Below are positions 6,147 to 13,719 of a DNA stretch of 13,719 bases, piece after piece. Position numbers and translations under genes: made by a program. The notes beneath the pieces were generated by a model. That model was given only the letters and a program-made list of their open reading frames with translations. It searched no databases and was not told the DNA's origin. How positions within the stretch are numbered: the stretch's first letter is position 1; every line of letters starts with the position of its first letter. The DNA comes from JAXHUK01 sp034189725. Its GTDB lineage: Bacteria; Chloroflexota; Dehalococcoidia; SZUA-161. The DNA lies in the NCBI GenBank assembly GCA_034189725.1, contig JAXHUK010000092.1, positions 1 through 13,719 on the forward strand, in the 5' to 3' direction.

Positions 6147-8441
6147 TCACTTTGGCCCCTTGTTGCCCACAAGCTCCTCAAGTATCATGATCGCGGCTTT
6201 TTTGTCGAGTGGCTCGTTGTTGTTGCCGCACTTGGGCGATTGGATACAAGCGGGACACCCTTCCTCGCAAAGGCACTCGGAGATCGCCCTGAGCGTTGCC
6301 TGCCAGAGTTCGGTCATCAGTTCGAAGCCCTTCTCGGCGATGCCGATCCCCCCGGGATGGCCGTCATAGATGAAAATCTGAGATTTTCCGGTATCGGGAT
6401 GGAACGGTGTCGATACGCCGCCGATGTCGTTGCGGTCGCAGAGTGCGAACAGGGGCAGGAGAGCGATAGCGGCATGCTCGGTGGCATGGAGACCTCCGGC
6501 GAAGTCAAGCCCTCCCGCAACGAGTTTCTCATCGACCTGCAGGGGTATGTCGAACCACAGTGCTACTGTGGGAAATGACTGCGGCGGCAAATCAAGGGGC
6601 TCCTCGCCGATCACCTCATCGGTGAACACCCGCTTTTTCTTGAAACCGAGCACAGTGGTGGTAACCTGCACATTGCCCAGGTATACCATCGTTCCATCGG
6701 CGTCTTTCTCCAGCAATGGCTCAAGGATATCGATATCCGTGATGTCCCTGGTCTGGGTATAGTATAGGGCATCGGTGGGCCGTGCGTACGCGGTGTGCGC
6801 TGTCAAGTTCAGCTCGGTGACCAAATACGATTCTCCCTGATGAAGATAAATAGCGCCGGGATGTATCTGGAAGAAGGCGTTGGCATCTTCTACTGTCTCC
6901 AGGAGGCGGCCGCTTGTGGCGTCCACAAGATCGAAGCTTTGGGATGAAGCAGAGCGGATGTTGATATCCTGAGCGGGGTATACCTCGCTGGCCGCAGGGT
7001 ACCAGCGACCGCGTTGTTTGTGGAGTAAGCCATTGTCTTCGAGTTCATCCCGCACCTGGTTGTAGTTCTTACCGAATCGTTTCTCCTCGCCGGCGCTCAG
7101 GGGCAACTCCCAGGCAGCACAGAGGATGTGTGGTTTGAGAATACGCGGATTATCGGGATCGATCAGGGCGTTCTCATGGCTTTTGCCGAAGAAGAATTCG
7201 GGGTGGCGCATGAGATACTGGTCGAGTGGATTATCGAGGCCGATAAGAAAACTCAAGGAGCTCTCCTTGCTTCTCCCGCTTCTTCCCGCCTGCTGCCAGG
7301 TACTGGCGATGCTGCCAGGATACCCTGTGAGCACCGTGGCATCCAGATCGCCGATATTCACACCCAGCTCCAATGCATTCGTTGCCACGACGGCTGTAAG
7401 CCGGCCCTCGAATAGCTCGCGCTCAATAAAGCGGCGGTCCTCGGCCAGGTACCCGGCGCGGTAGGGTAGTATCGAGTTTGCCAGTGCCGGCTGATCATGG
7501 TTGAGCTGCTCTCGCACATACAGGTAGATGAGCTCGGTAAGGCGACGGCTTCGTGCAAATCCCAGGCTGCGAATCCTCTTCCGCACAAGCTCTGTCAGCA
7601 GCAGCGTAGCTTCGCTATTAGCGCTATGCCGCACTGACTGCGCTTCATCTATCAACGGGGGATTCCAGAAGATAAATTCTTTGCTTCCATGGGGCGAGCC
7701 GTTTTCAGAGATAACTTCAAAAGGAAGTCCGGTTAACCTCTCGACATGCTCCCGGGGATTAGCGATAGTAGCGGAGCAGCAGATGAACTGGGGGCTTGCG
7801 CCGTAGTAAGCGCAAATCCTCTGGAGGCGGCGGAGCACGTTAGCCACATGTGAGCCGAATACTCCACGGTAGATATGAGCCTCGTCGATGACAACATACC
7901 TCAGCCTGGAGAGCATCTTAGCCCAGGAGCGGTGATTCGGTAAGATGCCTACATGTACCATATCCGGATTTGATAGCACGATATCGGCAGACCTCTTTAT
8001 CTCACCGCGCTCCCTCTGCGGGGTGTCTCCATCGAATGTCTCGTAGCTCAGATTGGTGAGTTGTGCCGATGTCAGTTCCCTGAGAGTACGAAGCTGGTCC
8101 TGAGCCAGTGCCTTGGTAGGGAAAAGATACAGAGCGCGGCTTCCTTTCTGGGTCAGGATAGTGTTGAGAACCGGAATATTGTAGCAGAGGGTTTTGCCGC
8201 TGGCTGCGGGAGTGACTACAGCAACATTTTTTCCCGAGCGAACGGCATTGATAGCAGAAGCCTGGTGACTGTAGAGTGGAACAAGATGGTTCGTCTCGAG
8301 AGCGGCTCGAAGAGTTGGATGCAGTGGCTGCTCTAACTCGCCATACGTAGCATCCTTGGGTCGGATATGCTCGATATGAACGATCTGACCTCTGTAAGCA
8401 GGGAGCTTTTTCAGGTGAGAAATGAAGGTCGAGGTGCTCAT
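6147..8441 (-). CDS. MrfA-like superfamily 2 DEAH-box helicase with DUF1998 C-terminus
   Basis: A DNA helicase of the COG1205 type, 764 residues, close to the roughly 750 of Bacillus subtilis MrfA, which acts in repair of mitomycin-type DNA damage. The order is: Q-motif-like YSHQ (57-60), Walker A TPAASGKT (77-84), FPTKALAQDQ (107-116), DEAH (186-189), SAT (223-225), motif V ATNALELGVNIG (353-364), motif VI QQAGRSGR (383-390), and a DUF1998-type C-terminal domain. Near the end lie five cysteines (723, 725, 729, 732, 738), four of which match the metal-binding cluster of this family. The start has no clear Shine-Dalgarno, but MSTSTF fits the family N-terminus. No mrfB-type exonuclease gene adjoins; the downstream partner is DUF72. 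Repair function is inferred from the family. Confidence 0.93.
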   Translation of the reverse strand: MSTSTFISHLKKLPAYRGQIVHIEHIRPKDATYGELEQPLHPTLRAALETNHLVPLYSHQASAINAVRSGKNVAVVTPAASGKTLCYNIPVLNTILTQKGSRALYLFPTKALAQDQLRTLRELTSAQLTNLSYETFDGDTPQRERGEIKRSADIVLSNPDMVHVGILPNHRSWAKMLSRLRYVVIDEAHIYRGVFGSHVANVLRRLQRICAYYGASPQFICCSATIANPREHVERLTGLPFEVISENGSPHGSKEFIFWNPPLIDEAQSVRHSANSEATLLLTELVRKRIRSLGFARSRRLTELIYLYVREQLNHDQPALANSILPYRAGYLAEDRRFIERELFEGRLTAVVATNALELGVNIGDLDATVLTGYPGSIASTWQQAGRSGRSKESSLSFLIGLDNPLDQYLMRHPEFFFGKSHENALIDPDNPRILKPHILCAAWELPLSAGEEKRFGKNYNQVRDELEDNGLLHKQRGRWYPAASEVYPAQDINIRSASSQSFDLVDATSGRLLETVEDANAFFQIHPGAIYLHQGESYLVTELNLTAHTAYARPTDALYYTQTRDITDIDILEPLLEKDADGTMVYLGNVQVTTTVLGFKKKRVFTDEVIGEEPLDLPPQSFPTVALWFDIPLQVDEKLVAGGLDFAGGLHATEHAAIALLPLFALCDRNDIGGVSTPFHPDTGKSQIFIYDGHPGGIGIAEKGFELMTELWQATLRAISECLCEEGCPACIQSPKCGNNNEPLDKKAAIMILEELVGNKGPK

Positions 8442-8523
8442 TGCTAAGCTGTCAGCTTTCAGTTGTCAGGGATCAGTGGTATCCCTTTTATCCCCTCGGA
8501 GCTCTCTATGCCCTTTGTGGTTA

Positions 8524-8817
8524 TTATAAGGCGTGCAGGATCTCGATCTCATAATCTATGATCTCAGCATCACCTCTGATTGTACCGATAAAGGACACCA
8601 CGTGAGACAGGATTTCGTTTGCGTGGCGGCCGTCATTGCTGACGCACGTAATCCCCAGTGTGGCCAGTTGCCACAGGTCATGATCATCGATCTCCGCTAT
8701 AGAGACATTGAACTTATTGCTTACCTGTGAGGTGATCGATCTGATTACTCTTCTCTTGCCTTTAAGAGAGTGGTTTTCGGGCAGACGAAGCCTGATAATT
8801 AACGCGCCGATATTCAT
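8524..8817 (-). CDS. DUF503 family (YlxP-like) protein
   Basis: A 97-residue cytosolic protein of the DUF503 family, small alpha/beta proteins often found near ribosome-assembly genes in other bacteria, with no settled function. The pattern L-x-x-P-x-x-x-SLK-x-KR (about 10-22), VIRSITSQVSNKFNVSIAEI (24-43) and the closing EIEI (90-93) are characteristic. The start agrees with the family N-terminus (MNIGAL), yet no Shine-Dalgarno precedes it. Instead a TATGAT -10 box ends six bases before the ATG, which suggests a leaderless mRNA. It is the first gene of the minus-strand block that continues, 82 bases later, into the helicase gene. Confidence 0.9.
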   Translation of the reverse strand: MNIGALIIRLRLPENHSLKGKRRVIRSITSQVSNKFNVSIAEIDDHDLWQLATLGITCVSNDGRHANEILSHVVSFIGTIRGDAEIIDYEIEILHAL

Positions 8818-8823
8818 AGCTGA

Positions 8824-8852
8824 ATCATAATGAGGCCACGCAGGCCTGTGTA
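8824..8852 (-). promoter_or_regulatory. Candidate promoter producing a leaderless DUF503 transcript
   Basis: On the minus strand the -10 TATGAT (8824-8829, five of six consensus) lies 17 bases from TACACA (8847-8852, four of six). The -10 is followed by TCAGCT and then the ATG, so transcription would begin at or within a base or two of the start codon. Confidence 0.5.
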
Positions 8853-8972
8853 TTGAAATACCTGTATGTAAATGACTATCGCAATTACGCGCACAAATCC
8901 ACTTTTGTACCTATGTCCTGCTGTATTGACCGAAAGGAGGTCGACACTGAAGAGACGACCAGCCATAATAGC

Positions 8973-9007
8973 AAGGTGCTTTACCCTCAAAGAGGGTAAA
9001 GCGCCTT
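8973..9007 (-). terminator. Strong 16-bp hairpin between the zinc-ribbon and DUF503 genes
   Basis: The arms 8973-8988 and 8992-9007 pair along 16 base pairs with a single G-U wobble and an AAA loop; the core is TTTACCCTC/GAGGGTAAA. It begins 30 bases past the zinc-ribbon stop codon on the minus strand, where a terminator is expected. No T-run follows on the minus strand; on the plus strand the following bases are only moderately T-rich. It could therefore stop transcription inefficiently, or protect the 3' end of the zinc-ribbon mRNA. Confidence 0.5.
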
Positions 9008-9037
9008 CGGTTGCATTATCTTTATTCTTGCTTGCTA

Positions 9038-9334
9038 CTATTGACGTTGACTTCTCATTTTCGCGAAACAGTCGTCACAGTATATCGGACGATCCCCTCG
9101 CGGCTGAAAAGGCACTTCACATTCATTGCCGCAAGAATCACACACTACACGTGTCCTCTCCCGAGGCCCTTTAGAAAACCCTGTACGCTCTCGCCGCCGA
9201 TTTAATCGGCAACTCGGGCAACGGCCAGGTTCATTCTCTAAACCCCGAGACTGGTAGAACTCTTGCTCTCCTGCAGTGAACACGAACTCTGCCCCACAGT
9301 CTCTACACACCAACGCCTTGTCCTCAAACGCCAT
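9038..9334 (-). CDS. Double zinc-ribbon protein
   Basis: A 98-residue basic protein with two four-cysteine zinc sites. The first uses CRDC (10-13) and CPSC (39-42) around EFVFTAGEQEFY (16-27), the signature of the 'probable zinc-ribbon' Pfam family (zf-trcl). The second uses CDSC (65-68) and CDDC (86-89) around ECEVPFQP (71-78). The linker is rich in Arg and Lys (about 43-62), which would suit nucleic-acid binding, but that is inference. AAAGGAGG precedes the ATG. It lies downstream of valS on the same strand after a 234-base gap, so it may have its own promoter, which I could not identify with confidence. Confidence 0.88.
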   Translation of the reverse strand: MAFEDKALVCRDCGAEFVFTAGEQEFYQSRGLENEPGRCPSCRLNRRRERTGFSKGPRERTRVVCDSCGNECEVPFQPRGDRPIYCDDCFAKMRSQRQ

Positions 9335-9568
9335 CGCTCAGCCTCCTTTCAGATTGATTAGCCAGCCCTCGTTTCGATGTAGCTTGTGTCCCAAGACTTT
9401 GTGTGAGACTCCGGTGTCCCAATGGGAGAGCTAATTAAAGAACTATCCCCCTGCTGTGGCTACGGCGTCGAGTTTTCCCAGGGCTCCAACCTGAACACAC
9501 CATAAAACGAGGTCCGTGCTCCACACCAAGAGTAAAACACATTATTGAATAAAATGCAAACAAAGGCG

Positions 9569-12385
9569 CTAACCTAGATCCGCAAGCTTCTCTTTGAGCT
9601 TGCGTTGTATATCATTACGGTCATCCAGCTTTTGACGCTCTTTGTCTACGATGTGAGATGGTGCCTTGGCCAGAAAGTTAGTATCTGCTAACAGGTGTTC
9701 TATACGGCTTATCTCGTTCTGATTGGCCTCGATCTCCTTCAGCAGTCGGCTCCGTTCAGCACCGACGTCGATCATACCCCCAAGAGGAAGAACTACCTCA
9801 GCTCCCTTTAGTACCAGGATTTTCGCCTGTTCATTTCCCGATGTTCCCCCATCCTGATTGCTGAGGATGGTCAGAGGACGCACTCGGGCTAAGGCAGCAA
9901 TAGCCGGCGCAAGAGCATCGAGGGTGGGTTTGGCGTTCTCCGCGATGATGCTGGCTTCGATAAACCTGCCTGGATCGACCTTGCTTTCCATGCGGGCGTT
10001 ACGGATGGAGCGTATGATATCAATTACTAACTCCATATCTCGCTCTGCATCGGCGTCGAAGGTCTCTGTGTCAGCAGTGGGATATGGAGCAATCATGATC
10101 GAGCCTGGATTTGCCGACGGAGAGGATTCCTTTACCTGCTGCCATATCTCCTCGGTTATGAACGGCATGAAGGGGTGAAGCAGGCGCATTGTTGTCTCAA
10201 GTACATGAACCAGGACCGGCATGGGTGAGTACCCGTCTCCATCCTGACGAAGCCGTATCTTGGCGATCTCGATGTACCAGTCACAGTATTCCGTCCAGAG
10301 AAAATCGTAAATACGGCGCACTGCCTCACCGAGTTGGAATTGTTCAAGGAGTTCAGTTACTTCCGCTGTGAGCCGATTCAATCGGCTCAGAATCCAGCGG
10401 TCTTCTACAAGATTGGTTTCAACGGGGATTGTGGCTTCCTCAGAGTTTATGTTGCCGATGACGAATCTGGCAGCATTCCAGAGCTTGTTGGTGAAGTTGC
10501 GGCTTCCCTCGAGCTTGTGTGGGCTCAACCTCATATCATTCCCCGGTGAGTTACCCGTTGATATAGCGAAGCGCAGGGCGTCGGTGCCATACTTTTCTAT
10601 AGCCTGTACCGGATCAACGACGTTGCCCTTGGATTTGCTCATCTTCTCACCTTTTTCGTCCCGTATCAGCCCGTGGAGGTAGACCTTGTGAAACGGAATC
10701 TCCCCTGTGTTTTCCAGGCCCATCATTATCATTCTGGCTACCCAGAAGAAAAGGATATCGTAGCCAGTCTCCATTACCGTGGTCGGGTAGAAGTATTTGA
10801 AATCCTCGGTTTCCTCGGGCCAACCCAGGGTAGAATGAGGCCACAGTGCCGAACTGAACCAGGTATCTAACACATCGGGGTCCTGAAGCAGGTCTGTTCC
10901 GTTACACACCGGGCACTGATGTGGAGCATCCGTCGCCACTATGGGATTTGCCGATAAATCGATTGTGACCCAGTCGGTATTTCTTACAATCTCGTCATGA
11001 GATACCCCCAGCTCTCTGAGTTTGCTGTAGGTATGCGTGCCATGAGGTAAATCTCGCTCCCTGAGAAATTCGTCGATAGGTATTATGTCGATTTTATCGC
11101 CGTCACACGTACCGCAATACCAGGCAGGGATCCTGTGTCCCCACCAGAGTTGGCGGCTGATACACCAGTCTCGTATATTCTCCATCCAGTTCAGGTATAC
11201 CTTGGTGAAGCGCTCGGGGATAATCTCGATCTGACGTTCCTTAACGACTTTATGGGCGGGCTTGGCCAGGGGAGCAGTGTTCACGAACCACTGCTTCGAG
11301 AGTAGTGGTTCGACCATGGTCTGGCAGCGTTGACAGTGACCAACCGAGTGTACATACGGCTCGATTGTGACCAGCAAACCTTCCTTCTCTAAATCTTCGA
11401 GCAAGGCCTGACGGCATTCGAAGCGCCCGAGACCGGCATAAGGGCCGGCATTCTCGCCCATCGTTGCATCCAGGTTTAATATGTTGATCGAAGGCAGGTT
11501 TTGCCGCTGGGCAACTTCAAAGTCAACAGGATCATGAGCCGGTGTGATTTTCACAGCTCCGGTACCAAACGCAGGATCAACAGCCTCATCTGCTAGTATA
11601 GGGATTGTTCTTCCCACAACAGGTAGAATCGCTTGTTTCCCCAGATGGCTCTTATGCCGCTCATCTTCGGGATTGACTGCTACAGCAGTATCACCGAGAA
11701 TAGTCTCGGGCCGTGTCGTAGCTACCGTAATAAATCGGTCCTCTTCGCCTTCTAACCGATAGCGCACGTAGTACAGGTTGCTGGATAGCTCCTTGTGTTC
11801 CACCTCAAGGTCAGAGAGGGCAGTAATGCATCGGGGGCACCAGTTGATTATACGTTCCCCGCGATATATTAACCCCTTTTTGGAGAGGTTAACGAACGTA
11901 GTGCGAACCGCCAGGCTCGGCCCCGGGTCCATTGTAAAACGCTCACGCGTCAAATCAGATGAGGCCCCAAGCCTCTTGTGTTGTGCTGCGATGATTCCCC
12001 GGTATTTGTTCATCCACTCCCACATTCGCTCCAGGAACTTCTCGCGTCCCAGGGTGTGACGTGATATCCCTTCCTCCGCGAGGAGTTGCTCGACCACGTT
12101 CTGCCCGGCGATACCGGCGTGGTCACTTCCCGGAAGCCATAGAGTGGGTTTCCCCTGCATACGATGCCACCGTATCAAGGTATCCTCGATAATTGCGGTG
12201 AATGCAGTGCCGAGATGAAGCTCTCCTGTAACATTAGGTGGGGGCATAATAATCACGAAAGGTTCTTTTTTATCATCAATCTCCGGGGTAAAATAGCCTT
12301 GCTCAAGCCAAAACTGGTACCATTTTGCCTCGACATGTGCTGGTTCATAGCTTTTTGGAATATCATTCAGTCCTTTGGATGTCAT
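9569..12385 (-). CDS. valS: Valyl-tRNA synthetase
   Basis: This class I enzyme charges tRNA-Val with valine using ATP. It is 938 residues long, within the family range. The catalytic domain begins with MPPPNVTGELHLGTAF (47-62) and ends with KMSKSKGNVVDP (581-592). The editing domain shows TTRPETILGDTAVAVNPED (223-241) and TGAVKITPAHDPVDF (275-289). WFSSALWPHS (509-518) and METGYDILFFWVARM (538-552) are typical of ValRS. The last 60 residues form the coiled-coil tRNA-binding arm. Three details differ from the usual enzyme: HIGH reads HLGT (57-60), the DHAGIATQ stretch reads DHAGIAGQ (88-95), and the CDW before the TRERF motif reads SDL (143-145). The zinc pairs C424/C427 and C491/C494 are separated by an unusually long insert. 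GAGGT lies ten bases before the ATG. No T-box leader is seen. Confidence 0.97.
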   Translation of the reverse strand: MTSKGLNDIPKSYEPAHVEAKWYQFWLEQGYFTPEIDDKKEPFVIIMPPPNVTGELHLGTAFTAIIEDTLIRWHRMQGKPTLWLPGSDHAGIAGQNVVEQLLAEEGISRHTLGREKFLERMWEWMNKYRGIIAAQHKRLGASSDLTRERFTMDPGPSLAVRTTFVNLSKKGLIYRGERIINWCPRCITALSDLEVEHKELSSNLYYVRYRLEGEEDRFITVATTRPETILGDTAVAVNPEDERHKSHLGKQAILPVVGRTIPILADEAVDPAFGTGAVKITPAHDPVDFEVAQRQNLPSINILNLDATMGENAGPYAGLGRFECRQALLEDLEKEGLLVTIEPYVHSVGHCQRCQTMVEPLLSKQWFVNTAPLAKPAHKVVKERQIEIIPERFTKVYLNWMENIRDWCISRQLWWGHRIPAWYCGTCDGDKIDIIPIDEFLRERDLPHGTHTYSKLRELGVSHDEIVRNTDWVTIDLSANPIVATDAPHQCPVCNGTDLLQDPDVLDTWFSSALWPHSTLGWPEETEDFKYFYPTTVMETGYDILFFWVARMIMMGLENTGEIPFHKVYLHGLIRDEKGEKMSKSKGNVVDPVQAIEKYGTDALRFAISTGNSPGNDMRLSPHKLEGSRNFTNKLWNAARFVIGNINSEEATIPVETNLVEDRWILSRLNRLTAEVTELLEQFQLGEAVRRIYDFLWTEYCDWYIEIAKIRLRQDGDGYSPMPVLVHVLETTMRLLHPFMPFITEEIWQQVKESSPSANPGSIMIAPYPTADTETFDADAERDMELVIDIIRSIRNARMESKVDPGRFIEASIIAENAKPTLDALAPAIAALARVRPLTILSNQDGGTSGNEQAKILVLKGAEVVLPLGGMIDVGAERSRLLKEIEANQNEISRIEHLLADTNFLAKAPSHIVDKERQKLDDRNDIQRKLKEKLADLG

Positions 12386-12421
12386 GACGAAGATTACCTC
12401 AAATTCCTAATATTATTCTCC

Positions 12422-12450
12422 ATTGTACCTTGCTCTGACAATTGCGTCAA
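12422..12450 (-). promoter_or_regulatory. Sigma-70-type promoter of valS
   Basis: On the minus strand TTGACG (12445-12450) and TACAAT (12422-12427) are separated by 17 bases, each matching consensus at five of six positions. Transcription would start near 12415 and give a leader of about 30 bases, too short for a T-box. Confidence 0.65.
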
Positions 12451-12557
12451 AAGAAATTTCACCGTCGTGCTATTCCTCAGACTATCCACTTTTTAGAGAG
12501 TGGCTCTATCTCAATACCTTGAATTGCGATGCAGTTTGCCAGATGCAGTTCGCCAGA

Positions 12558-12586
12558 TTGACAATACAGCATGAGTATAGTAGGAT
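12558..12586 (+). promoter_or_regulatory. Sigma-70-type promoter of the acyl-CoA dehydrogenase gene
   Basis: A perfect TTGACA (12558-12563) is followed after 17 bases by TAGGAT (12581-12586), which matches four of six -10 positions. The predicted start near 12593 leaves a leader of about 60 bases ending in the AAAGGAGG Shine-Dalgarno. Confidence 0.6.
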
Positions 12587-12654
12587 TTGTCCCATCTATC
12601 AGGGCAAGAGGTAATAAGCAGAGCATTCCATAAGAGCTGCGGAAAGGAGGCGAT

Positions 12655-13719
12655 ATGGACTTTAGCTTTACGCCAGAGCAGGAGGCGGCGAGAAGAGAGT
12701 ATGACAAATTCTTCGAGGAGGTGATGAAAGATGCTCCTGACCACTGGATGGGAACGCTCGATGACTTGTTCATGACAGAGGATGGGGCCCAGTTCCACCG
12801 AAACGTAGCGAGCAAGATGGCGGAGCGAGGATGGCTTACCCTCCCCTGGCCTGAGGAATATGGAGGGCAAGGAAAAGGTGCTGTCGATCTTTTTATCCTC
12901 ATGGAGTCGCAGCATTCGCATGGTGCTCCCGGATTGCAGGCGCATGCTGTAACGATGCTTGGTGGTTCAATTATCCAGTTTGGCACTGATGAACAGAAGA
13001 AGCGGCTCCTTCCACAGTTGGGCAGTGGCAAAATAAAGGTCGCGCAAGGCTGGAGTGAGCCCAACGCTGGTTCAGATATCGCTTCCTTAACGACCCGCGC
13101 CGTAGAAGATGGCGATGAGTTTATTATCAATGGTCAAAAAACGTGGTCCAGTGGTGCCCGCCATGCCGATTGGTATTATCTTCCTGCGAGGACGGACGCT
13201 ACATTGCGCAGACACCGCGGTCTCTCCTATTTTCTCATAGAGGACCTGAATGCCCCGGGTATCACCAGACGACCGGTATATAGCATGAATGGACAATACT
13301 TCTGGGATGAAGTGTTTTTTGATGATGTCCGCATTCCCAGACGTAACCTTATCGGTGAGATCGGGCAAGGGTGGCGAGTGATACTGCACGACGCCGAACA
13401 GGAGCGACTGGAACAGCCTGTATTCATCGGAGAGGCTCAATATCACTTCAGGCAGCTGTTGGATTACTGTAAAGAAACAAAAAGGGATGGTGTGCTGTTG
13501 AGCAAGAATCCAATAATCCGACATCGGTTGGCTGACCTTGCAATAGATATTGAGCTGGCGCGCGATATGATGTACTGGATGGCGGCGGTTGTAGATAAGG
13601 GGGAGATGGCACCGCAGTACATCTCTGTAGCCATCGTAGTCATGCACTCCGTACAGGGGAAGCTGGGCAGGTTAGGTATAGATGCTCTGGGGCACTGGGG
13701 TGAGGTGAAATATGGCTCC
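12655..13719 (+). CDS. Acyl-CoA dehydrogenase, 3' end outside window
   Basis: An FAD-dependent acyl-CoA dehydrogenase, which would oxidise an acyl-CoA thioester to its 2,3-enoyl form and pass electrons to ETF. The frame is open for 355 codons to the edge of the window; full-length members have about 380-400. The N-terminal helical domain starts MDFSFTPEQE; GWLTLPWPEEYGG (59-71) is the usual loop. The FAD/substrate signature is WSEPNAGSDIASLTTRA (133-149), then INGQKTWSSGARHADW (158-173) and FDDVRIPRRNLIGE (222-235). The C-terminal region that would carry an MCAD-type catalytic Glu is not in view, so activity cannot be checked. AAAGGAGG stands four bases before the ATG. The substrate is unknown; the layout resembles actinobacterial FadE-like enzymes rather than short-chain butyryl-CoA dehydrogenase. 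Confidence 0.95.
   Translation, partial: MDFSFTPEQEAARREYDKFFEEVMKDAPDHWMGTLDDLFMTEDGAQFHRNVASKMAERGWLTLPWPEEYGGQGKGAVDLFILMESQHSHGAPGLQAHAVTMLGGSIIQFGTDEQKKRLLPQLGSGKIKVAQGWSEPNAGSDIASLTTRAVEDGDEFIINGQKTWSSGARHADWYYLPARTDATLRRHRGLSYFLIEDLNAPGITRRPVYSMNGQYFWDEVFFDDVRIPRRNLIGEIGQGWRVILHDAEQERLEQPVFIGEAQYHFRQLLDYCKETKRDGVLLSKNPIIRHRLADLAIDIELARDMMYWMAAVVDKGEMAPQYISVAIVVMHSVQGKLGRLGIDALGHWGEVKYGS

Noticed and set aside
8442..8523. Repeated AGCTGACAGCT-like bases before the helicase gene as a mobile or dispersed repeat
   Set aside because: Only short imperfect matches occur; no second full copy exists in the window.
8872..9174. 100-codon plus-strand frame with a nearby AAAGGAGGT
   Set aside because: It runs across the hairpin and antisense to the zinc-ribbon gene; the Shine-Dalgarno-like site is inside the frame and not followed by a start codon.
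12386..12654. T-box leader in front of valS
   Set aside because: No T-box consensus (AGGGTGGNACCGCG-like) is present, and the promoter leaves a leader of only about 30 bases.
12477..13647. Two long minus-strand frames (217 and 186 codons)
   Set aside because: They are antisense to the acyl-CoA dehydrogenase frame, which is open to the edge and has strong family motifs and a Shine-Dalgarno.
1..13719. CRISPR array, tRNA, rRNA, insertion sequence or defence cluster
   Set aside because: No regularly spaced repeats, cloverleaf sequences, transposase or known defence-gene motifs were seen on either strand.

Overview
The window is an ordinary, gene-dense bacterial chromosome segment. It holds twelve genes that are complete in the window or run off its left edge, plus one acyl-CoA dehydrogenase gene cut by the right edge. 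Base composition is balanced, Shine-Dalgarno motifs of the AAGGAG type are common, and sigma-70-like promoters can be read. The gene set is a valyl-tRNA synthetase with a coiled-coil tail, a DUF503 protein, an MrfA-type helicase next to a DUF72 protein, an ArsA-type ATPase coupled to an archaeal-style thymidylate synthase-like protein, and a double zinc-ribbon protein. It fits an anaerobic bacterium, and from memory of protein families most resembles Chloroflexota of the class Dehalococcoidia. That placement is inference and was not tested by any search.

Layout. Positions 1-2948 are all minus strand: a mechanosensitive channel (MscS, cut at the left edge), a divergent uracil-DNA-glycosylase-superfamily protein, a class I SAM methyltransferase and a small three-helix membrane protein. 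A 301-base divergent gap follows. Then comes a plus-strand two-gene operon (3250-4793) of an ArsA/GET3-type ATPase and a thymidylate synthase-like protein, joined by an ATGA stop/start overlap. A small minus-strand gene of unknown function (4795-5121) converges on it with one base between the stop codons.

Positions 5401-8817 form a minus-strand block transcribed in the order DUF503, MrfA-like helicase, DUF72 protein; the last two are nearly overlapping. The DUF503 gene looks leaderless. A strong 16-bp hairpin (8973-9007) separates this block from the zinc-ribbon gene (9038-9334), which is followed upstream by valS (9569-12385). valS and the acyl-CoA dehydrogenase gene (12655 to the edge) are divergent, each with a readable -35/-10 promoter.

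There is no sign of a mobile element, CRISPR array, tRNA, rRNA or defence island. The observations most worth following are the ArsA/TS-like gene pair, the altered signature residues and long zinc-region insert in ValRS, the uracil-glycosylase homologue with non-canonical motifs, and the leaderless DUF503 start.
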